From positions 248,001-312,000 of the forward strand of contig NZ_PIPP01000001.1 of assembly GCF_003987345.1 (NCBI RefSeq): a stretch of DNA of 64,000 nucleotides, read 5' to 3'. The notes under the pieces are model-generated. The model saw only the letters and a list, made by a program, of their open reading frames with translations, searched no databases and was not told the origin of the DNA. Shown here piece after piece: positions 37,574-47,459 of this stretch; within the stretch, counting starts at the first letter, position 1; every line of letters begins with the position of its first letter. Source of the stretch: Aliidiomarina shirensis (GTDB lineage Bacteria; Pseudomonadota; Gammaproteobacteria; Enterobacterales; Alteromonadaceae). Both the position numbers and the translations under genes were made by a program.

Positions 37574-39415
37574 TTACAACCGCAGCCATTGGCCGCAAGC
37601 CGCTTTATCTCGAATCGTGAGCGCAAAACAATCCGCTTGCGGCGCTTGCCAAGTTAATTCCCGTTCAAATAATTGATCGTCGCGTATCACATGCACAACA
37701 ACCCGCTCTCCGGGCTTATAACGATTGAATGCTTTTTGTACATTGCTCCGATTGGCGGCTAAAAAATCAATCGCCACTAAGCGATCATGTACCGCAATAC
37801 CAGCCAACGCGGCAGCACTTTCCTCGAATACCCGCGATACAACAATTTCGTTGCCTTTCTCTTGCAATACCGCCCCAAGAGCAACTTGATTCGCAATCGT
37901 AGCACTCAACCCTGGCTGCAATGTGAGCGCCTCTGCGGTATTTGGGCTCACTTCGATGCCAAATTGTTCAAGCCACACATCGATGGGCAAAGGCTTTGTG
38001 GTTGCAAGCCACTGCTGAACTTGTTTGCCGATTTCAGGGTTACCAATTTCAGTAATCGCTGCAATTAAATCCTGATGATCGGTGCCGCGTACGCGTTTAC
38101 CTTGATAAAGCGTAATCATAACATCGCGGATAGAGCACAATTGGTTGCTCGCTTGCCGCAGCATTAAATCGATAAGCAACGCAATGGTAGCGCCTTTGGT
38201 ATAGTAGCTACTGATCGCATTTTGTGCGTTTTCGTTTTGCTGGTAAAAGGTTGTCCATGCGAGTGTGCTGGATTCCAATACACTTTGTCGTTGTGGCCCT
38301 TTGCCCCGCAAAGCCCGGCTTATATTCTGCCCAAGGCGTTGAATAAATTGTTCTGCTGGCATAACACCACTTTGCTGAACAAAATAATCATCGAGGTAAG
38401 AGGTTATCCCCTCGTAAAACCAGAGTTGCTCAGTATATTGCTCGTGCTGTAAATCGTAGGGGTGAAAGCACTTAGGTCGTAGTTGCTTTATATTCCAACT
38501 ATGGAAATATTCATGGCTACATAAGCTCAAAAATGTAAGGTATTCATCACTTACTGCCGCACTCCTCGCGCCCGGTTCTAGCGTATGCCTGCTGCATAGG
38601 AGTGCGGTTGAGTTACGATGCTCAAGTCCGCCGAATCCTTCGCCTACAACCATGGTAAGAAATTGATAATTATCAAAAGGAACATTACCTTGCCAAAACT
38701 CAATTTGCGCTTCACAAATGGCTTTCAAATCATCGCGTAATCGTTCTTCATCGGCAAAATGACGCCCCACTAACACTAGGCTATGAGGGATATTCCCGGC
38801 GCTAAAGTTTATACGCGTTAGAGCACCTAACATAAACGGATAGTCGATCAGAGCAGCATAGCTTTCCGCACGGAACGTTCCAAAACCATTTTTGTCTGCC
38901 TGAATGCAAGGCATGCCCGTAGCGAGTTGCCATTGCCGTGCTGGATGTTCATGCTGAGGGGGCAATACCTGTATTTGGTGATGGGTTTGGTTAACGTTTC
39001 TGTATTCTGAGTTTAAAACCTCTAAACACAGCGCGCTTGGGTTGAAAAAGCCAAATTCGCTATCGAGCCAAGCGGTTCGAACTGATAAATCAAACGCATA
39101 TACTCTATAGGTTACGGTAAGCGGGCCAGTAGCAGGTGAAATCTGCCATGTGCTCTTGTCCAAGCGTATGTAGCTCAGCTCACAATCTGCTTGGGTAGCT
39201 GAGAACTCAACAACATTCTTAGCAAAATCCCGTATCATGTAACTGCCGGGTAACCATGCAGGTAAGCGCAAAATAGTACCATTCGGATCCGGCTTTTCGA
39301 TCGTTAAGGTTACATTGAAATAGTGATGATGTAGATCCTGAGTATCAATGATGTAGGTGATTTCAGGAGTCGATTGCGATTTTATTGCATTTACCGCTGC
39401 ACTGTCGGTTTTCAT
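37574..39415 (-). CDS. M61 family metallopeptidase (glycyl-aminopeptidase type) with PDZ domain
   Basis: A 613-residue cytoplasmic-looking protein without signal peptide. A beta-sandwich N-domain leads to the zinc-peptidase domain with HEYFHSWN and, 24-30 residues later, the third ligand region LWFYEGITSYLDDYF. The C-terminal 110 residues form a PDZ-like domain (LQPGLSATIANQVALGAVLQ, AGIAVHDRLVAIDFLAANR). M61 enzymes prefer N-terminal Gly or Ala. It fits the peptide-degrading set of this genome and is read towards the M23 gene. Confidence 0.92.
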   Translation of the reverse strand: MKTDSAAVNAIKSQSTPEITYIIDTQDLHHHYFNVTLTIEKPDPNGTILRLPAWLPGSYMIRDFAKNVVEFSATQADCELSYIRLDKSTWQISPATGPLTVTYRVYAFDLSVRTAWLDSEFGFFNPSALCLEVLNSEYRNVNQTHHQIQVLPPQHEHPARQWQLATGMPCIQADKNGFGTFRAESYAALIDYPFMLGALTRINFSAGNIPHSLVLVGRHFADEERLRDDLKAICEAQIEFWQGNVPFDNYQFLTMVVGEGFGGLEHRNSTALLCSRHTLEPGARSAAVSDEYLTFLSLCSHEYFHSWNIKQLRPKCFHPYDLQHEQYTEQLWFYEGITSYLDDYFVQQSGVMPAEQFIQRLGQNISRALRGKGPQRQSVLESSTLAWTTFYQQNENAQNAISSYYTKGATIALLIDLMLRQASNQLCSIRDVMITLYQGKRVRGTDHQDLIAAITEIGNPEIGKQVQQWLATTKPLPIDVWLEQFGIEVSPNTAEALTLQPGLSATIANQVALGAVLQEKGNEIVVSRVFEESAAALAGIAVHDRLVAIDFLAANRSNVQKAFNRYKPGERVVVHVIRDDQLFERELTWQAPQADCFALTIRDKAACGQWLRL

Positions 39416-39574
39416 AAATTGCCTTTTAGAGCCGTTACTGAATGAGCCGAGTGTATCATGAGCATCTAGATGCGACTAAGCATGATACTTTCCGGTTGAA
39501 TGGCATCGAATTTTCAAGTACTTCGAGTACAATTCTATATTAGGTATGTTTATCACGATGATTAAGGATTAAGT

Positions 39575-40645
39575 TTGAACTGGCGTTCGTATCTAGAAGA
39601 TCGAAATAAAATGTTTTGGCTACTGCAAATTGCAGGTTGGTCGGGCTACGCGTTGGTGCAATACATGGGTTCGCTCATGCATGAAATGCGTGAGATCTGG
39701 ATTGTGATTGTACTTTTGGGTGCATACGGTGGCTTCTTGCTAACGGTACCTATGCGCTATATTTACCGCTCAATTTGGCATAAACACCCGATGTTTCAGA
39801 TCGTGGTGGTGGTTCTATGTTCTTATCTTGCTGCGGCTACTTGGGCGGTTATTGACAACCTCACGAACTGGGAAATCTACAAGTTTGGGTTCCGGCCAAC
39901 GAATTTATTATTTTACTTTCAGCTCACCGTGGTTAAGTTCTACATCATGCTAACCTGGAGTGTTTTATATTTTGTAATTAAATACTATCAACTGCTACAA
40001 GACGCTCAGCAAAAATCCCTTGCGGCCGCCTCAATGGCGCATCAATCGCAGTTGAAAATGTTACGTTATCAGCTAAACCCACACTTTTTATTTAATACTC
40101 TGAATGCGATATCAACGCTGATCTTAGTAAATGATAACAAGGGTGCGAATCAAATGATGAGCAAGCTGAGCCGGTTCTTGCGCTTCTCCTTGGATAACGA
40201 GCCGATTAAACGCATTACGCTTGAGCAAGAAATATCCGCCGCTATGCTTTATCTTGATATTGAAAAAGTGCGGTTCGGTGATCGTTTGGAAGTAATCGTA
40301 AATATTAGCGACGAAGCCAAGCACGCATTAGTACCGAGTTTGATTTTACAGCCCTTAATCGAAAACTCTATCAAATACGCCATTGCTAAAACTGAGGCAG
40401 TAGGGCGTATTGAAATCAACGCAGCGGTTGTGGATAGTGAGCTTACAATCGCCGTTTCTGATAACGGTCCGGAACCTTTTGACCCTTCGAAAATGAGGAT
40501 TCGCGGTTCCGGAGTAGGGCTAGTGAATACGAAAGAACGGCTCAAAGCCTTGTATGGAAAACAGTTCTCATTTAATCTGTCGGCTAATACACCTACAGGT
40601 TGCGTAGCGTCATTGAAATTTCCGTGGCAAACCGCTGAACATTAA
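39575..40645 (+). CDS. LytS/YehU-type sensor histidine kinase
   Basis: A 356-residue membrane kinase. Four N-terminal membrane segments (about 13-35, 42-62, 74-95, 113-138) are followed by a short coiled coil and the His_kinase domain with phospho-acceptor H170 in LRYQLNPHFLFNTLNAIS. N-box LILQPLIENSIKYAI and the G-box DNGPEPF / RGSGVGLVNTKERL complete the ATPase. The start is a TTG with AAGGA. It pairs with the response regulator 31 bases downstream. The ligand is unknown; no extracellular domain is visible, so the signal is within the membrane. Confidence 0.92.
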   Translation: MNWRSYLEDRNKMFWLLQIAGWSGYALVQYMGSLMHEMREIWIVIVLLGAYGGFLLTVPMRYIYRSIWHKHPMFQIVVVVLCSYLAAATWAVIDNLTNWEIYKFGFRPTNLLFYFQLTVVKFYIMLTWSVLYFVIKYYQLLQDAQQKSLAAASMAHQSQLKMLRYQLNPHFLFNTLNAISTLILVNDNKGANQMMSKLSRFLRFSLDNEPIKRITLEQEISAAMLYLDIEKVRFGDRLEVIVNISDEAKHALVPSLILQPLIENSIKYAIAKTEAVGRIEINAAVVDSELTIAVSDNGPEPFDPSKMRIRGSGVGLVNTKERLKALYGKQFSFNLSANTPTGCVASLKFPWQTAEH

Positions 40646-40676
40646 TGTGCACTTATGAGATTGTGATTTGAGCCTT

Positions 40677-41507
40677 ATGAAAGAACGCATTCGCGCAGTA
40701 ATTGTTGATGATGAACCGCTAGCACGGCAGGGTTTACGTATTCGCTTAGGGGCTTTTGCTCATGTCGAGGTTGTCGGCGAAGCGAGTAGTGGCCGTGAAG
40801 CTATCGAAATGATTGTTCGCGAAGCACCTGATTTGGTTTTTCTTGATATTCAAATGCCGGGCCTAAACGGCTTTGATGTTTTGCGTTTGATTCGAGAGAA
40901 AGCAGCACAAATGCCTGCTGTTGTATTTGTTACGGCTTATGATCATTATGCGATTCGTGCGTTTGAAGTGCGTGCTATTGATTATCTGTTAAAACCTGTA
41001 GATGAAGAACGTTTAGCCGTTGCAATTGAACGTATCGGTGAAGAACTACGCACAGAGCAAACGAGTGGTTATCAACAGCGTTTAGTTGAGCTCGTGGCAG
41101 AAATTACGGGTGGCGATGTTGAAGAAATTCTGCAACAACTTGCCGAAGGCAAAGCTCCTCTCATTGAAAATTACCCAGAGCATATTGCGATTAAAGATAG
41201 CGGTGAAATTACCCGGGTGGCGATAAATTCAATTGAATGGATTGACGCTGCCGGTGATTACATGTGTATACACGCTGCCAATCAAACCCACATTTTACGC
41301 CGTACCATGAAAGAGCTTGAACAAGAGTTAAACCCACGGTTATTCCAACGAATTCACCGTTCGGCGATTGTTAACCTCGGGCAAGTTGAGAAGCTCTGTA
41401 GCCGTCAGAATGGCGAGTATCATTTAGTACTACAAAATGGCCAAGAGCTAAAAGTAAGCCGCAGTTACAAGGATCGAATAAAGCAATTGGTACTCGGCTT
41501 AGCCTAA
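40677..41507 (+). CDS. LytTR-family response regulator
   Basis: A 276-residue regulator with an intact receiver (VIVDDEPLARQGL, phospho-acceptor D57 in VFLDIQMPG, VFVTAYDHYAIRAFEV, DYLLKPVD) and a C-terminal LytTR DNA-binding domain (WIDAAGDYMCIHAANQTHILRRTMKELE and FQRIHRSAIVNLGQVEKL). A TTG start nine bases earlier is possible. It forms a two-component pair with the upstream kinase; targets usually include adjacent genes, and the next gene is a lipoprotein. Confidence 0.92.
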   Translation: MKERIRAVIVDDEPLARQGLRIRLGAFAHVEVVGEASSGREAIEMIVREAPDLVFLDIQMPGLNGFDVLRLIREKAAQMPAVVFVTAYDHYAIRAFEVRAIDYLLKPVDEERLAVAIERIGEELRTEQTSGYQQRLVELVAEITGGDVEEILQQLAEGKAPLIENYPEHIAIKDSGEITRVAINSIEWIDAAGDYMCIHAANQTHILRRTMKELEQELNPRLFQRIHRSAIVNLGQVEKLCSRQNGEYHLVLQNGQELKVSRSYKDRIKQLVLGLA

Positions 41508-41628
41508 TCTATCTCGCGTTTTTGAATTTTCCTTTCAATTATTAAAGTATGATCAATAAGTGCTGTGTGTTCGTAATTAAACGGGTGTAGTTACCGTTGT
41601 AATTACTAAACCGTATAAGGCTGACATC

Positions 41629-42513
41629 ATGCGTTCGTTTGTTCTTTCCTTGCTCATTGTATTCGCCGTAATATTGCTTACGAGCTGCAGTAGCCGCCAG
41701 CTTGGGTATCGTTATGCCGAAACGTTGGTAAGCTGGCAGGCCGGAAACTATGTATCTTTAAATGATGCGCAAGATGCGCTGCTGCGCGAAGAAACCGAGC
41801 AATTCCTGCAATGGCACGCACAAACGCACATGCCGAAATATCATCAGCTACTCACTGAAGCATCGCAATTGCTACATGCTCCGGAACTCACTACAGACAT
41901 ATTAATTGAGAAGCAGGAAATCATTGCCAACTATTGGTATGAAATACGTTTGCAATTAATTGCGCCTTCGGTTCGCCTATTAAAAACGTTAGATGACGAT
42001 CAAGTTGCTGAGTTGATTGAGAACTTGCAAGCCCGCTTAGAAAAACAGCAAGATCGACTAGAAGAGAGTGAAATGGAAATCGCGGGTGGCAATGAAAACT
42101 ACCCACAGCAGAGACGCGCAGATCGTTTCATGGATTCCTTTCGGAGTTACGCAGGCAAGCCGAACGATGAACAAACGCAACGCATCATGGATTGGAGCAT
42201 GCAAGCGCCGATTGTGAATAAGCAATGGTATCGCTATCAACAACAATGGCATGAGGCGTTTGTTCGTATCTTAGAAAACCGTCATGACGATAACTTTTCG
42301 CAAGTATTACAAGATCTTTATCTGGAGCCAGAACAATTTCGCGGTGCCGATATGAACGCACAACTTGAGATTACCGAAGAGGCATCTCTTGCGCTCATGG
42401 TGGCTTTACATGAAAGCCTATCAATACAGCAACGCAGTAAGTTAGCGCGCCGTATTGATAAGCTTCGTCGAGATATTCGTGGAATGATGAAACAACGCAA
42501 CGTTGAGTTCTAA
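41629..42513 (+). CDS. DUF6279 family lipoprotein
   Basis: A 294-residue predicted lipoprotein with lipobox LLTSC (cysteine at residue 20), followed by a helix-rich, glutamine- and glutamate-rich domain with no membrane segments. It is recognised as DUF6279 by size, lipobox and helix pattern. AAGG before the ATG. It could be a LytTR-pair target. The function is unknown. Confidence 0.75.
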   Translation: MRSFVLSLLIVFAVILLTSCSSRQLGYRYAETLVSWQAGNYVSLNDAQDALLREETEQFLQWHAQTHMPKYHQLLTEASQLLHAPELTTDILIEKQEIIANYWYEIRLQLIAPSVRLLKTLDDDQVAELIENLQARLEKQQDRLEESEMEIAGGNENYPQQRRADRFMDSFRSYAGKPNDEQTQRIMDWSMQAPIVNKQWYRYQQQWHEAFVRILENRHDDNFSQVLQDLYLEPEQFRGADMNAQLEITEEASLALMVALHESLSIQQRSKLARRIDKLRRDIRGMMKQRNVEF

Positions 42514-42534
42514 CCTAGTATTTTAAGGCGCACG

Positions 42535-43968
42535 CTATACTTGTAGAATCTTACTTGTATTCGTTTTACCAATGGTTTCCATTACATCGCCATGGGTGAT
42601 AATAACCATTTCGCCCTTATTGATATGCCCACGCTTCTCAATTAATTCAATGGCATCGCGAAGCACGCGTTGGGGATCTGATGCGGTGGAATCAAAATAC
42701 TCCGGATAAACCCCCCGATAAAGATTTGCGCGATTTAATGAGTGTTCGTGGCGAGAAAGCGCAAAAATCGGTAAATCAGTGTGAATACGCGACATTAACT
42801 TCGCGGTGTGTCCTGATTCGGTAAGCGCGATAATCGCAGTAACGCCTTCTAGGTGATTTGCTGTATACATAGCAGCCAGTGCTGTGGCTTGCGATACCGA
42901 AGGAACGGACTCCTCGATTCTATCGCGGCTTAAGCGAAGAGCGGGGTATTCTTCTGCGCCACTACAGATTTCGGCCATGGCCAACACGGTTTCTACTGGA
43001 TACTTACCAGCCGCGGTTTCCGCGCTAAGCATCACGGCATCGGTGCCGTCGAGAACAGCGTTGGCTACGTCCATAACTTCAGCGCGGGTAGGCATCGAGT
43101 TATCGATCATCGATTCCATCATCTGCGTAGCGGTGATAACTACTTTATTCAATTCACGTGCTCGCTGAATAATTCGTTTTTGCTTCCCAACGAGTTGTGC
43201 ATCACCAATTTCAACTCCGAGATCGCCACGTGCAACCATAACAACATCAGATTCTAAAATGACATCATCGAGTGCTTCATCGGTTGCAACTGTTTCTGCT
43301 CGTTCGATTTTTGCGCAAATAGCACCATCACATCCAGCTTTGTTTAATAGTGCCCGTGCTAATTGAAGATCGGCGCCGCTGCGCGGGAAAGATACGGCAA
43401 GAATATCAACGTCGATTTCGGCAGCAAGTTCGATATCACGGTAATCTTTATCCGTTAGCGCAGCTGCAGATAGGCCGCCGCCCATGCGGTTAATGCCTTT
43501 GTTATTCGATAATGTTCCACCAACAGTAACCACGGTATGAACTTCAGAACCCGAAACTGCCGTAACTTCTAGGCGAATACGACCATCGTCCAGTAGGAGA
43601 ATGTCGCCGCGTTCTACATCTTTGGGTAGCTCTTTGTAATCAAGGCCCACACGCTCGGTGGTACCGGCTGCACCATCAAACGCTGCATCCAGAATAAAGG
43701 CCGCGCCTTTTTCCAGCTCTACTGTTCCTTCCAGAAAGCGCGCAACACGAATTTTAGGGCCTTGCAGATCGCCAAGGATAGCAACGTGATAACCAAGCCT
43801 ATTTGCAATTTCACGTACCGACTCCGCTCGCTTGATATGATCTTCAGCGTTACCATGGGAAAAATTCAAGCGCACAACATCGGCACCTGCTTTGATTAAT
43901 GATTCAAGCACGCCTGGTTTATCGGTTGCCGGGCCTAAGGTGGTTACTATCTTGGTGCGTCTTAACAT
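42535..43968 (-). CDS. pykA: Pyruvate kinase
   Basis: Makes pyruvate and ATP from PEP and ADP. The 477 residues match the AMP-activated type II (PykA) enzyme. Seen: [11 protein letters not shown] at the N-terminus, [10 protein letters not shown], the catalytic lysine in [20 protein letters not shown] and the signature ATQMMESMI plus [13 protein letters not shown]. It is alone and convergent with the lipoprotein gene. Together with the long GAPDH below it gives glycolytic capability. Confidence 0.93.
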   Translation of the reverse strand: MLRRTKIVTTLGPATDKPGVLESLIKAGADVVRLNFSHGNAEDHIKRAESVREIANRLGYHVAILGDLQGPKIRVARFLEGTVELEKGAAFILDAAFDGAAGTTERVGLDYKELPKDVERGDILLLDDGRIRLEVTAVSGSEVHTVVTVGGTLSNNKGINRMGGGLSAAALTDKDYRDIELAAEIDVDILAVSFPRSGADLQLARALLNKAGCDGAICAKIERAETVATDEALDDVILESDVVMVARGDLGVEIGDAQLVGKQKRIIQRARELNKVVITATQMMESMIDNSMPTRAEVMDVANAVLDGTDAVMLSAETAAGKYPVETVLAMAEICSGAEEYPALRLSRDRIEESVPSVSQATALAAMYTANHLEGVTAIIALTESGHTAKLMSRIHTDLPIFALSRHEHSLNRANLYRGVYPEYFDSTASDPQRVLRDAIELIEKRGHINKGEMVIITHGDVMETIGKTNTSKILQV

Positions 43969-44147
43969 GATTACATTAACCTTACTGTTGAACGTGTTCT
44001 TTTGAACTATAAAGAAATAGGCTTATATAGAAAGATATAAAGGCTATTGCTCAACCAAATTGTTGCAAGCACACTAATATTAACATAATGAATGTGGCCG
44101 ATGTATGAATGGATACCGCAAACCAGCGAAATAAATAGGTGAAATTT

Positions 44148-44543
44148 ATGAAAGATCGAAAAACAGACGCGCAATGGCGAGAAGAACTTAGCCCAGAAGC
44201 CTATCGCGTTTTGCGTGAAAAAGGTACGGAAGCGCCATTTTCGGGTGCTTTGCTGCAAGAGGAGCGAAATGGAGATTATAAGTGTGCAGGATGTGGCGCC
44301 TTGCTGTTCAAAGCACAAACCAAATTTGATGCGGGTTGTGGTTGGCCGAGTTTTTACGACGCCGAGCCGGATACGGTGAAATATGTAACGGATAAGAGCC
44401 ACGGAATGATGCGCACGGAAATTCTCTGTGCAAATTGCGATGGCCACCTTGGCCATGTTTTTCCGGATGGCCCTGAACCAACAGGGCAGCGCTACTGTGT
44501 AAACTCTTTGGCACTTGATTTCGAAGCAAAAGAAGAGCGGTAA
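44148..44543 (+). CDS. msrB: Peptide-methionine (R)-S-oxide reductase
   Basis: A 131-residue MsrB that reduces the R isomer of methionine sulfoxide in proteins. Two CxxC zinc motifs (CAGCGA and CANCDG), the WPSFYDAE substrate segment and the catalytic cysteine in QRYCVNSLAL are visible. The ATG at 44148 has TAGGTG before it; a GTG three codons upstream is less likely. It is divergent from pykA across 179 bases. Confidence 0.95.
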   Translation: MKDRKTDAQWREELSPEAYRVLREKGTEAPFSGALLQEERNGDYKCAGCGALLFKAQTKFDAGCGWPSFYDAEPDTVKYVTDKSHGMMRTEILCANCDGHLGHVFPDGPEPTGQRYCVNSLALDFEAKEER

Positions 44544-44671
44544 AGTAGCAGTTTGTTGGCAAATTAAGTACAATGCCGCTCGCATTTTAGGCTAGTTTGA
44601 AATTATTTGATTAGAATAAGTTTGAGCTAGATTTTTTCGTTACATTCGTAAGAATCAATAAAGGTTTACCG

Positions 44672-46120
44672 ATGACTGACGCGCTGAACGATATTACGTT
44701 AAAAAGCTGGGAAGAACGCCAAGAGTTTGCTGAGTTAATGCAACCATTAATTGGTCGTTTATATCGCACCAAAGGAGTAGAGATTCTGGTTTATGGCCGG
44801 AGCCTGCTGAATGGTTCAACTATCGATATTATTAAAACGCATCGTTTAGTGCGCCAGCATGAAGGGCAAAAATTACGCTTGCGTGAAAGCTATCCGTTCT
44901 TGCAAGCGATTGCAGAAATCGAAATGGCACCAGCGCGTATTGATCTAGGTAAATTAGCATTCGGTTATCATTTTGGCGGTAAGCGCCAAGGCGATGAAAC
45001 GGTTGAAAATTACGTAAAACGTGTTTTGGGCGATTTGGTTGGTAAGGCTGATGAAGTAGAACCGCGGGATGTTGTACTCTATGGCTTTGGCCGCATTGGT
45101 CGGTTACTTGCCCGCTTATTGATTGAACGTAATGGCCGTAACAATAAATTGCGGCTCAAAGCTATTGTAGTGCGTGGCGGTGGCGAAGGCGATTTAGAGA
45201 AGCGAGCTAGTTTGTTGCGTCGCGATTCGGTGCACGGTCCATTCAATGGTTCGATTACCGTAGATCACGCGAATAGCGCAATTAAAGCAAATGGCACGCA
45301 AATTCAGGTGATTTATGCGAACTCGCCAGATTCTATCGATTACACGCAATACGGTATCGACAATGCGATTATTGTTGATAACACAGGTGTCTGGAAAGAC
45401 GAAGCGGGCTTAGGTTTACACTTGAAATCGAAAGGGGCTGCAAAAGTTCTCTTAACGGCGCCGGCGAAAGGTAACATTAAGAATATTGTTCATGGCGTGA
45501 ACCATGGCGATATCCAAGCGGACGATTTAATTGTATCGGCGGCAAGTTGCACAACGAACGCGATTACGCCGGTACTGAAAGCAATTAACGATGAGTTTGT
45601 GATCAAAAATGGCCATGTGGAAACCGTGCATGCCTACACCAACGATCAGAATCTAATCGATAACTACCATAAAGCTGAACGCCGTGGCCGCTCGGCGCCA
45701 TTAAATATGGTGCTTACGGAAACAGGTGCAGCAAAAGCAGTAGCAAAAGCACTACCAGAGTTGGCAGGCAAGTTAACGGGGAATGCGATACGTGTTCCTA
45801 CACCAAACGTTTCTATGGCCATTATGAATTTGAACCTTGGTAAATCTACTGATAAAGAAGGTTTAAATGAGTATTTGCGCAAAGCTGCGTTAAATTCGGA
45901 TTTGCAGAATCAAATCGATTTTACTTCGTCTACTGAAATCGTATCGTCAGACCTAGTAGGTAGCCGCTATGCAGGCATTGTTGATTCACAAGCAACCATT
46001 GTTGATGGCGATCGCGCGGTACTATACGTTTGGTACGATAATGAATTTGGTTACAGCTGCCAGGTATTGCGCGTAGTGCAAGATATGGCGGGTTTGATTG
46101 TACCCAACGTTCCGGCGTAA
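44672..46120 (+). CDS. Glyceraldehyde-3-phosphate dehydrogenase, long form
   Basis: A 482-residue GAPDH with about 130 extra N-terminal residues before the NAD-binding loop GFGRIGR (138-144). The catalytic cysteine is C293 in SAASCTTNAI, and VHAYTNDQN contains the partner histidine. The extension is helical and has no domain I recognise; similar long GAPDHs occur in marine gammaproteobacteria and are distinct from the 330-residue glycolytic GapA. AAAGG before the ATG. Whether it prefers the glycolytic or gluconeogenic direction cannot be told. It ends in a UUCG terminator. Confidence 0.9.
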   Translation: MTDALNDITLKSWEERQEFAELMQPLIGRLYRTKGVEILVYGRSLLNGSTIDIIKTHRLVRQHEGQKLRLRESYPFLQAIAEIEMAPARIDLGKLAFGYHFGGKRQGDETVENYVKRVLGDLVGKADEVEPRDVVLYGFGRIGRLLARLLIERNGRNNKLRLKAIVVRGGGEGDLEKRASLLRRDSVHGPFNGSITVDHANSAIKANGTQIQVIYANSPDSIDYTQYGIDNAIIVDNTGVWKDEAGLGLHLKSKGAAKVLLTAPAKGNIKNIVHGVNHGDIQADDLIVSAASCTTNAITPVLKAINDEFVIKNGHVETVHAYTNDQNLIDNYHKAERRGRSAPLNMVLTETGAAKAVAKALPELAGKLTGNAIRVPTPNVSMAIMNLNLGKSTDKEGLNEYLRKAALNSDLQNQIDFTSSTEIVSSDLVGSRYAGIVDSQATIVDGDRAVLYVWYDNEFGYSCQVLRVVQDMAGLIVPNVPA

Positions 46121-46137
46121 ATACGATACAACGTTAA

Positions 46138-46163
46138 AAGCGCCTTCGGGCGCTTATTTTTTT
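46138..46163 (+). terminator. Terminator after GAPDH
   Basis: AAGCGCC-TTCG-GGCGCTT with a C(UUCG)G tetraloop and a T run. Confidence 0.93.
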
Positions 46164-46246
46164 GGGGCTCATTGGTGTTGCTAACTTGGGCACTTTTTTA
46201 CTCACGTAGTGTGAGTGCACGATTATAAATTGAGGATGCTTGTTTT

Positions 46247-47374
46247 ATGTATATTTCTACAGCCTTTGATAGCGGTAATATTGATGTAATTAGCGCTGAA
46301 AGCGCTGATAACATCCGCTTACGTATTCGCAAAGATAATCAATCTGATTTTTACCAATGGTTCCACTTTAAGCTTTTTGGTGAGATTGATGTTGAACACA
46401 GCATGGTAATTGAGAATGCGGGTGGCTCTGCTTATCCGAAAGGGTGGGAGAACTACCAAGCAATGGCAAGTTATGATCGCGAACATTGGTTCCGAGTGCC
46501 AACTTCTTTTGATGGTGAAAAATTAACCATCACCCATACGCCAGAGCAAGAAACGGTTTTCTATGCTTATTTTGTTCCGTATAGCTGGGAACGTCATCTT
46601 GATTTACTGCAAGTTGCCCAACAATCAGCATGGGTGCAGCAATGTATTTTGGGCACCACATTGGATGGCCGCGAAATTAACATGCTGATAGTAGGTGAGC
46701 CAGCTGAACACAAACGGAATATCTGGATTACTGCACGCCAACACCCGGGTGAAACCATGGCTGAATGGTTTGTGGAAGGCTTGTTAGAGCATTTGCTTGA
46801 CGAAGACGAGCCTGTATCTCGCCAGCTGCTCGATAAAGCTGTGTTTTATATTGTTCCGAACATGAACCCTGATGGCAGTGTTCGTGGTCATTTGCGCACT
46901 AATGCTGCTGGCGTTAACTTGAACCGCGAGTGGGCCGCACCTTCGTTAGAGAAGAGCCCAGAGGTTTATCACGTTATGGAAGAGATGGATGCGATCGGTG
47001 TCGATATGTATCTTGATGTTCATGGCGATGAGAACTTACCCTATAACTTTATCGCCGGTTCGGAAGGCATTCCTTCGTACGATGAGCGCCATGCTAATCT
47101 CGAAGAGAGTTTCCGCAAGGCCTACCGCGCAGCAACGGCCGAATTTCAAACCACTTATGGCTATGAAAAAGAAGCGCCTGGTAAAGCTAATTTAACGGTA
47201 GCCAGTAGCGCTGTTGCGGAACGCTTTAAGTGCTTAGCTTTCACTATCGAAATGCCGTTCAAAGATAATGATGATTTACCTGAACCTTACCAACAATGGT
47301 CGGATATTCGTTCATGTAACTTTGGCCGTGATACTTTGAAAGCTGTTCTTGATGTTGTCGATGAACTGCGTTAA
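46247..47374 (+). CDS. M14-type cytosolic carboxypeptidase
   Basis: A 375-residue zinc carboxypeptidase of the M14 cytosolic (CCP-like) group. The first 110 residues form the beta-rich domain typical of this group. Zinc ligands are in RQHPGETMAEW (H and E) and LDVHGDEN (H), arginine and asparagine for substrate in NLNREW, and the catalytic glutamate in FTIEMPFKD. No signal peptide, so it acts in the cytoplasm on the C-termini of peptides or proteins. It stands between terminators. Confidence 0.92.
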   Translation: MYISTAFDSGNIDVISAESADNIRLRIRKDNQSDFYQWFHFKLFGEIDVEHSMVIENAGGSAYPKGWENYQAMASYDREHWFRVPTSFDGEKLTITHTPEQETVFYAYFVPYSWERHLDLLQVAQQSAWVQQCILGTTLDGREINMLIVGEPAEHKRNIWITARQHPGETMAEWFVEGLLEHLLDEDEPVSRQLLDKAVFYIVPNMNPDGSVRGHLRTNAAGVNLNREWAAPSLEKSPEVYHVMEEMDAIGVDMYLDVHGDENLPYNFIAGSEGIPSYDERHANLEESFRKAYRAATAEFQTTYGYEKEAPGKANLTVASSAVAERFKCLAFTIEMPFKDNDDLPEPYQQWSDIRSCNFGRDTLKAVLDVVDELR

Positions 47375-47402
47375 GCGTTGCGGTTAGATGTTTGGTAGAT
47401 AC

Positions 47403-47432
47403 AAAAAGGCCGGATTTTAATCCGGCCTTTTT
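47403..47432. terminator. Bidirectional terminator between M14 and AGCS genes
   Basis: A tract, GGCCGGATT / AATCCGGCC and T tract, 14 paired bases in all; it serves both convergent genes. Confidence 0.93.
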
Positions 47433-47459
47433 AGTTCGTGTTTGAATCTAAGTAACAAA

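Noticed and set aside
44007-44585. A 192-codon frame on the minus strand opposite msrB
   Set aside because: It covers msrB, which has all catalytic motifs, and its product has a random-looking composition rich in F, I and H. It is a shadow of the real gene.
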